Part shown: piece after piece, positions 57,062 through 64,000 of the stretch
Position numbering within the stretch: the first letter of the stretch is position 1
Layout: every line of letters begins with the position of its first letter
Origin: Arachnopeziza araneosa
Taxonomy: Eukaryota > Ascomycota > Leotiomycetes > Helotiales > Arachnopezizaceae
Assembly: GCA_003988855.1 (NCBI GenBank)
Contig: QYAI01000090.1
Location: forward strand, 123,179-187,178
Length of the DNA: 64,000 bases
Direction of reading: 5' to 3'
The notes under the pieces: model-generated
Seen by the model: only the letters and a program-made list of their open reading frames with translations
Databases searched by the model: none
Told to the model about the DNA's origin: nothing
Translations under genes and position numbers: made by a program

Positions 57062-60000
57062 TTAATTACTTTTATAAATAAAATCTATCTTACGATCTCG
57101 TCGTACAGGCGTCTTTTTTGCTGTAAAAATATCTAAAGAGAAGCTACATTCGAAGAGAAGTTTACTTAAACTCTTGACTCGTAAGACAGCTACATACGCT
57201 AACCTAGCAGCAAATTCTTTGACTAACAAGTCTAAAACAGCCTTTAAAAAAGTCAAGCTTTAGCTCTTATAAACCGAAATTGCATATGCTAGCTGTAAAG
57301 AAAACTAAGTACAAGTACAACTAACGCTTTCTAACTTAAACTAACGAGTACAGGCAAAGACTAGTACTAAGCTAGCACTGCAATTACCGAATACAAGTTC
57401 GTTATATCTATTAAATTTAACAAGAACAAAAGAAGGCGTTGCTGTAGAACTTACAGGTGCTAATAGCTAGAAAATATCGTGTATTGTGCTAAGACTTTTA
57501 TTAACTAAACTAAGTTTAGTTTAGAGATTAGCAATTAACATTACTCGAGCTCTAATTGCAAGGTAAAGAACAAGAGACAAGTTCTTTGCCTTGTCTTTCG
57601 TAGCTTTTGCAGCTCTAGCGCTAGTATTGCGTGCTTTTACAGTCCGAACAAAAGATTAGCTCGCTGCTAACTTAGTATAGTTTAGTTTACGAACTTTCTC
57701 GTTAGTGAAGTAAACTCGTAAAGCTGTTTCAAAGCTTGTCAAGTTACTTGAAGAAAGCTAGTTCTAGACTCGAGTAAAGAGAAGTTGCTAGCTTTCTGTC
57801 GATAATCTTAACATTCGTAGCTTTTCTAAAGCAGTTCGAAACTGTACTAAGATATTGTCTTCTTCGTCTTGCTGCATTACGGTCGTTAGTCGTAAAGTAC
57901 GATTAAAGCTGCGGTAGAGCAAAGAACTACGAAGAGCAAGACTCGTACTCGTAGACAAGAAAAAAGCTTTGCCTCTAACAAGTAGCAATTAAAAGAAGTT
58001 GCTGCAAATAAGAACGTTTAACTTTCTGAAATTTTCTGTAGACTAAGCTAGATATATTGCTCGAAGACGTGTATCGATTAAGCTTAAAGTCTTTAAATTA
58101 ACTATAAACTTCTTATTAATAATCAAGAATCTACACGATCGAAAGAGCGCTTGTAACGCCTGTAGAGTAGCTTCTAAGATCTCTTCTTCGAGGTTTCGAA
58201 CTAGAAGACGTAGCAAAGCGTAAAAAGTACTGCTAACAAAGTTAAACGCTGCAACGCTAGTTAGAGCTGCTCGAAACACTAGATTTTGCTTTCTAGCTAA
58301 AATTGCTAGTTTCTAGATTCGTAAACAAGCCTTAAGAAGAATAAAAGTCTTTCTAGACCTAGCAACTTCATCTACATTTAAGAGAAGTTGTAGTACAAGT
58401 TTACTTGCTAGCTTTGCGGCGTACTGCTTTACGAGAATATCGTACAATTTTCGCTGCTAAACATTCAAGCTGTTAAGCAAAGAGTCTCGATCTACAGCTA
58501 TCTTAATAAGATTTTCAGCTTGTATCTAAGTCTAAATGTAAGAATCAATTGTGTACTAGCTTGTATAAATAAACTAGTTATATATGCGATTAATGTTACA
58601 GTAACTAAAATCCGAAAAGAAATTAACTAATACTAGATCTAGCCGTAAACGCTGTGCGAACAGCTTAAAATTAGCTATAGAAGCCTCGTTCTTCTTATTA
58701 AGCTTAACTTCTTCATTACTACTCTCGTCGTCCTTAAGGTGTACAGAATCTGTATAAAAGTCGTCTTTATAGATATAAAGCTGCTAACAAGCTCGAAAAG
58801 CAAACATGTAAGAATCGTATACTTCTTTACTATAAGACAGCAGATCTGTAAAAGAAGTAAACAGATAGTGTAGCATAAGCTTTACGCGGCAATAATCTAA
58901 ATAAGTATTTGTAGAAAAGTTGCTCAAATACTTAGGAAAGTAAGTAATAACTTTTGGCGAAGCTTTAAGTCGTACTTTCTATAGCTTCTAGTTTTACACC
59001 TGTAACTACGCAAACAAAGTAATATTTGCAAAAGCTAGACTGTTTTCTGTATTCGTTAAACGCTCTATATAACGCTGTAAACTTGTTCTCTTGCTTGTAT
59101 TCTTTTCGTTTTCGCTGTCTTTAACTACAAGCAAATTTCTATAGAACATTTTCAGGCAGCAATTAAGGCTAACAACTTGCCGTAAGGCGTCTTAAACTTG
59201 TATACTTAGCAAGATATAAGACACTTCTTAAGCCGACTAATCTCGCTTAGCAATTAACTTATTAAGCAGCTTAGAAACAAAGAATAAGACTAGTGCTCGC
59301 TTATTAGTAAACGAAAAAATCTAAAACTGCATTTCTTTATATAAAGCAGACGACTTTTCTAGCTTAGAAACGTACTTTCTAATGTACGACAAAACTGCAT
59401 AAAAGTTCGTAAGTAGCTAGATATTCGTATTTGCTATCTAACTTATAGTTATTACAAGTAAGCACTAGTTAAGCAAGAAATAGTTACAGACTAGTGTAAA
59501 CAGCTACTCTTGCTCGTTAACATCTTAGCTTACAGCTAGCGTATTGCAAAGCTAGCGTAGAAAGTAAAACTAACAATACAGTGTAGTACACTTTTTCTTT
59601 ACTTGTAAACAGCTCTTAAAGCAACATCTTCTATAAGTTTGAAACTAACTTATAAACGCTGCAAATTAATTTTCTGTATTACGAACTTCAGATAAACGAA
59701 GCGAAGCTAGATTGCGCTTATCTAGAAGCTGTAACGAATTCGAATGCTAAGCAGTAATCTTACTAGCTTAAAAACTAGCGAATAAAGCCTGTAAGTCAAG
59801 TGTTAACATGTCAAGTACAAGCTTACTCTTAATCTAAAACATAGCATAAATGTGCTCTAACTTACGAGCTTGCTACTTGTACTGCAACTAATAATTCGTA
59901 ATTCTTAAGTACAGCTGTAAAACGTGCTGTAGAAACAACTTAAACCGTAAGTCTAAGTAGTAAGCTACTACATGTAGATAATCTTAAATATTGCTTTATA

Positions 60001-61597
60001 TAATTAGTAAACGCGACTAATTATTCGCAGTTTCGTACGTAGAGAAGCAAGGTAGATAGCGTTGCAAGTTAAACTACTGCATATCTGCACAGCTAAACGT
60101 AGCGAATACAAGTGTATAAGACGGCGTAAGAAACTAAGCCTAAGCCTGTAAAGAACGCCTTTTACTTATTTAAAACAGCCGTGTACTCGTAAGCAGCTAA
60201 CTTTGCCGTACGATCTGTAAAAGCAGCGTCTTATTCGCCTCTAAGGTTTTTGCTAGCTTTTCACGAGTCAGATTCTTTAGTTCAGACAACCTAGAGATAT
60301 AATACTAGGCGTGTTAAGCAGCTTGCTAGCGCATTAAGATATTAAATACTAAAAAGCGCTACTGTAAATAACGCTCAAACTTGCTATCTTAGAAGCGAAG
60401 CATATGCGCAGCGTAATCTTTTAATTAAACTTGCTGCTAACGAGGCGTATTCGAGTCTGCTTAACCTGTAGAATAAAGTGTTAGAAACGCTATCGAGAAA
60501 AGTTGTTTTTTTTTAGCTATCTTATCTAATAGTGTTAACTGTATTAATAGTGCTAGTACTTGTAAGCTTAATAGTTTATTTGCTAAGTCTGCTAGAATTT
60601 TCTCTGCGACCGTAAGATTTTCTTTAACATTCGGTACTATTAACTAGACGAGTAAAAAAGCCTTGTTTTTAGTCGTATCTGCTTCTTCTACACTTGTAGA
60701 GATATTCGCTACGTTCGTATCGTCAACATGTAGTAGCAAAAAAAAAATATTCTTATTATCTAGCAAAGCGTTAATTCGAGCTTGACTAATATTAATGTAT
60801 TAGTAATTAGAGTTGTTCTTTTTTAAATACTAAAGCTAAGTTAAGACGCAATGTTTACAGACTCGAAATGCTGTTCGAAATTAGCTTTAGTATTTAAAAT
60901 CGACTTGTACAGCTGTTGTAGATAGCTGTAAAACTACAATATGTAGTTTTTCTAGTAAGTTTAGAAGTGTATTAACAGTTCGAACGATGCTTTGCATAAA
61001 GCTTACGCAATAGCCTAAATAGTAGTACTAATAACTACGATACTAGTACACGACTATTTAAACATGCGATCGAGCAATAATTATCTCTTTTACTTGCGTA
61101 AGCTCTAGTAGATGTAACGAAAGCTCTCTCAAGTCTATTTTGTTCTCTGCGAACATCAAGTATAGTATTTTAACTCGTAAGTCTCGTGTTCTACACCTGT
61201 AGCAGATGTTATGTTAAATGTCTATCTCGAACTATCGCTTTTTGCAACGACTACAAGTCTAAAGCTAGATATCTGCTATCGCAGCGTTAAAGTTCTAGAT
61301 TATCTGCTACTCGATCGAAAGCAAGAAGCTAAGCGTAGAAGAAGAAACAAATGCAACAAGCGTTTCTACGACCTGAACTAGTACACGACGCTTTTTAGAC
61401 TAGATTTCGCTATTTGTAGCTTTACGCTTAGCTGTAAACTTCTTCTGAGCTTCTTTGCTTTTCTCTCTACAGCTGTAACAGAGCTTGTATACTCTACTGC
61501 TTGCAAGAGCTTCTAAAGAAGCAAGAAAGTGCGCTAGTACGAAGGTTTTTGCACATTTAGAACAGCACTTATCTATAGCAACAGATCTTGTTAACAA
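57062..61597 (-). pseudogene. Helitron Rep-helicase coding remnant
   Basis: Seen on the minus strand: KCCSKCAKTFVLAHF and LCYSCREKSKEA near 61.5 kb; LVFATFSCADMQ, a TAG where Trp is expected, then FNLQ near 60.1 kb; DYLHVVAYYLDLRF near 59.97 kb; a decayed nuclease His motif EHIYAMF near 59.85 kb. The helicase Walker A reads NVDEVARSRKTFILLKA near 58.36 kb (glycines turned to Glu or Arg), and Walker B reads FLIINKKFIVNLKTLSLID near 58.1 kb. Motif VI reads FSLQLAYAISVYKS, stop, SLT near 57.28 kb. The tail FAARLAYVAVLRVKSLSKLL ends at 57062. Substitutions (Gly to Glu/Arg, Asp to Asn, His to Tyr, Gln and Trp to stop) are all C-to-T or G-to-A. Inference: the transposition protein, no longer functional. 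Confidence 0.85.
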
Positions 61598-62810
61598 GCA
61601 AGTTTCTATTGTTTTACGTCTGTAACCTCGTGTTTACAGATATACCTCTGTTGTTCTGCTTCTTACAGCTCGTGCTTACAAATCAACTTCTCTTGCTCTG
61701 CTTCCTAAAGTTCGTCTGTAAGCTCGTGTTCACGAACGAGCTTCTGTTGTTCTGCTTCTCTTAGCTCGTCCGTAAACTCCCTTTCACGAATCAGTATCCT
61801 TTGCTTCTCTTCTGCTTTCTCTAGCTGCTTCTGTGCTTCTTTAAAGTCGTGTGTTAACAGCAACGTGTAGCCTTTGATATTCTCTAGTCGAGTCTGTAGA
61901 GTGTGCGCATCTACTCGAGCTTTATTCTTAGCTGCTAAGTAAGCTGTAGCATGTTAGTTACAGTTTAATTCAGAGCTGTAGACACGTACTTGTTTGAACG
62001 AACGAAAAGGCTAGAAAGTACAGTGCTTGCTGCAGTTAGTCGAGGCGTTTAGAAGTAAGATCTGCGATAGTACGAACTGTAAAATTAATTCGAATTTCAA
62101 GCTTAGAAAAGATTTTATAGAGAGAAAGTGTAAGTAGGCTCTCTTCGTACATTCTAGAACTTGTACTTATACAGAATCAAAGTCTACAGGCGTGTAACAA
62201 GCGTGATTAAGGCCGGAAAGTAGTGAAAAGAAAGTGTAGAACTACAGATAGATAAAAAGCGAGCCGAAATCGAAAGAATAAAGAAACAGCACAAGTTGTA
62301 AGAACAACTAGCAGAGAGCTTAGATTAAACATTGCATTATTCCTCTATATTACTTTTTACGGCCGAACGCAGCATGTAAGCAGTAGGTTACAAGCCGCCG
62401 TGCTCTCTAATATGCTTCTTAACATGCGCTATAACCTTCTTTTTCGCTCGTAGATAGATTCTAGCGACAACTACAGCTAGTTTCGGTCAGAATAAGGCAA
62501 GCTACGACGTAAAGACTACGTACTATAGCCAGAAATTAAATTTGTATTAATATCTAGCTTCTTATACAGCAGCTTACGGCTCGTACGGTCCAGATTTATG
62601 ACGTCCTAGACCGTAAAGTCTTCCGCCAGACCGATAGTTAGAAGAAAGTCTAGTAAGACAAAGCTGTATACAGGTGTAGCTATATCGCAGAGCAACGTGT
62701 AAAGCAAACACAGTAGGTCTCAAATAGAAGTATATATGTAAGTGTATTGTTAAAGGTCGTCTGGTGCACAGACTACCTAGTAAACCCGTAAAGCAAGCTT
62801 ACGTAACTGC

Positions 62811-63354
62811 ACGTGAGGATTACTTTTTACCTTACGTGATAACTCAGAGCCCCTAGGACGCCGGCCCAAAAAAAAGTAAAAGAAAAGCAAGCTTTCCAAT
62901 AAATATCTTCCTTACAAGCCTCACGCCATAAGTCTAGAATCCAATCAACTTTTACTCTTATGATCACGTGACTAGCGCCGCCTTTGCTCAGGCTTGTGAG
63001 GTCCACCAGGTATCGAACTAATTGTGGAACAGGTCTCAAACACTAAAAAATACGAAGTGCCTCCTGGCATTGTAAAAAGTAGAGGTCAAAAGGGTCATGT
63101 TATAATGTATTGCTCTAAAATTCATTGCATCTCGGGTTGAGGGCCCTGTACTTTTTTCGGATTCTTCCTAGCAATGTGCTCTGAGAACTGATAGGGGTGC
63201 TCGCCTCGAGGATATTGGGTAGTTGTTAATATTCTTTTATAAAAAAGAGAAATACAAAACTAGAACTAGGTAGGTATAAATACAACATGAGAAGTTTCTT
63301 GCTGCTATAGCCTGGGGATCTCGACCTCATTCGTTCAAAGCAAATTAAGATTGG
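62811..63354. other. Flank between Helitron and UIM-protein gene
   Basis: The composition returns to normal here. A minus-strand frame at 62827-63039 has no recognisable domain. No feature is supported. Confidence 0.3.
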
Positions 63355-63817
63355 TCATTTCCCTGAAGCCTCCCCGTACCGATAGTGTCCTTGCATGCTG
63401 AACTTCAAAGCCTCCTGCAAGTCTTCATCGTCCTTGTCCTCCTCAGTCGCCGTGGCTCGGCCCTTGCCTTTGTTCTGATGGTGCTGTTCTAAGAGACTCT
63501 GCTTCTTGACGTACGCCATCACAATCTCTTCTTCCGTCTTCTCTTGTGTTGATTTCTCCCCTGGCTGTCCCTGTTGTTGCGCCTCGAACCCACTCTGCAT
63601 GGTGCCCGCGAGATGCCCCGGAAAATACAAAGGGGACTGCTGGGCGCCTGATGACCTACCAGCCACGGCCGCCATCTTTCCGGATCCTCTCCTTGCCCGC
63701 TCGAGCTTCTCGTCGTCCTCGTCATCGAGACCCATATCCGACTCCCATTCTTCGTCGCTGCCTCTCCGTCTCTGTTCCGTCAGACTTTGCGTGATGGCTC
63801 GCTTCAGTCGTTCCTCA
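63355..63817 (-). pseudogene. UIM-containing protein, C-terminal part, cut by a transposon end
   Basis: Seen: the minus strand reads YEERLKRAITQSLTEQRRR, SDEEWESDMGLDDEDDEKL, EEEIVMAYVKKQSLLEQHH and EDLQEALKFSMQGHYRYG, stopping at 63355. LKRAITQSL and LQEALKFSM have the spacing of ubiquitin-interacting motifs. The coding sequence is open up to 63819, where a transposon inverted repeat starts at a TA dinucleotide. No ATG for a full protein is present in the window. Family knowledge: fungal UIM proteins with this EEEIVxxYVKKQSLLE block are conserved but poorly described. Inference: a formerly intact gene disrupted by an insertion. If the element is short, the N-terminal half may lie just beyond the window. 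Confidence 0.65.
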
Positions 63818-63819
63818 TA

Positions 63820-64000
63820 CAGTAGAACTTGGATATATCGGACTTCGATATATCGGAAACCTGGTTATTCCGGCCGAAAATCTCTGACCAAATTTTTTTT
63901 GGTAAGCATATCGGAAAACCTCTCTATATCGTAACTCGGACAGATTTTTGATCAAATCCGATATAAATTTTTGCCTTTTTGCCCTGAATCTGATGAACTT
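63820..64000. mobile_element. Terminal inverted repeat region of a pogo/Tigger-type transposon (partial)
   Basis: Seen: directly after TA (63818-63819) the sequence begins CAGTAGAACTTGGATATATC, followed by repeated ATATCGGA and CTATATCGTAACTCGG units up to about 63963. Family knowledge: CAGT(A/G)GAAC(C/T)T followed by several TATATCG units at a TA site is typical of pogo/Tigger-like Tc1-mariner termini. The other end lies outside the window. Inference: an element inserted into the UIM-protein gene. Confidence 0.7.

Larger units (their letters stand above)
55650..62810 (-). mobile_element. RIP-degraded Helitron (Rep-helicase type)
   Basis: Seen: about 7.1 kb with very many TA dinucleotides, almost no long open frame, and clean intergenic sequence on both sides. 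Decayed but readable minus-strand coding runs the whole length. In order these are a Cys-rich segment (61.6-61.2 kb), a Helitron_like_N/Rep domain (about 60.1-59.8 kb), a Pif1-type helicase (58.4-57.06 kb), and a still-open basic/acidic C-terminal end stopping at 55652. Changes are those of CpA-to-TpA on either strand. Family knowledge: fungal Helitrons carry a Rep nuclease fused to a Pif1-like helicase; RIP acts on repeated DNA. Inference: a nearly full-length element inactivated by RIP. Its exact ends are not determined. Confidence 0.85.

Noticed and set aside
62827..63039. 70-residue minus-strand frame as a gene at the Helitron edge
   Set aside because: No family match and no conserved motif; probably chance.
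1..64000. CRISPR arrays, rRNA genes, bacterial-type operons
   Set aside because: No regularly spaced repeats or rRNA signatures; the gene structures are eukaryotic.

Overview
The window comes from a filamentous ascomycete (Pezizomycotina). The coding sequences carry short GT-AG introns of about 40 to 110 nt. The protein set is typical of that group: HET-domain proteins, a SesA-patatin protein, NLR-like STAND relatives, fungal-type transcription factors and a Baeyer-Villiger monooxygenase. A 7-kb block shows the C-to-T decay expected of repeat-induced point mutation (RIP). A Leotiomycete or Sordariomycete is plausible, but the genus cannot be fixed from sequence alone. Exon joins given here were worked out by hand from splice sites, reading phase and family motifs.

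Region 1 (1-9.3 kb) resembles an allorecognition or innate-immunity neighbourhood. It holds an AAA ATPase (minus strand, cut by the window edge), an NLR-like DUF7708 protein with a degenerate NTPase domain, a SesA-patatin gene that is broken and has lost both catalytic residues, and an AIG1-type GTPase. Region 2 (10.6-19.3 kb, all minus) has an MBOAT/wax-synthase-like acyltransferase, an intact HET protein, a HET C-terminal fragment, a HET gene with two apparent frameshifts, and a three-exon regulator with two tandem Zn2Cys6 clusters and an AT-hook-like motif. Region 3 (20.3-31.8 kb) is mostly ordinary genes: a methyltransferase, a secreted alpha/beta hydrolase, a fungal_trans-type regulator, a secreted carboxylesterase, an ankyrin gene broken in its 5' half, and a second alpha/beta hydrolase.

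Region 4 (31.8-41.4 kb) mixes relics with good genes. The relics are a pogo transposase N-terminus, a frameshifted unknown gene, and an NLR cut off just after its P-loop. The good genes are a secreted PEBP protein, a Baeyer-Villiger monooxygenase and an HbpS/UPF0303 protein. Region 5 (42.5-54.2 kb) has a protein kinase, an RBR ubiquitin ligase, a TA-flanked MITE, an ACC-deaminase-like gene with a frameshift, a small LTR-like element, another HET gene, a nucleoside-transporter fragment and a decayed GH39-like gene. Region 6 (55.6-62.8 kb) is a RIP-ruined Helitron (minus strand) whose Rep and Pif1-type helicase motifs are still readable. The window ends in a UIM-protein gene abutted by a pogo/Tigger-type inverted repeat.

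No operons are expected in a fungus. The main biological themes are a dense set of immune-type genes (three HET genes plus a fragment, two NLR-like genes, SesA-patatin, AIG1 GTPase) and a heavy load of broken genes around mobile elements, as in fast-evolving accessory chromosome regions.
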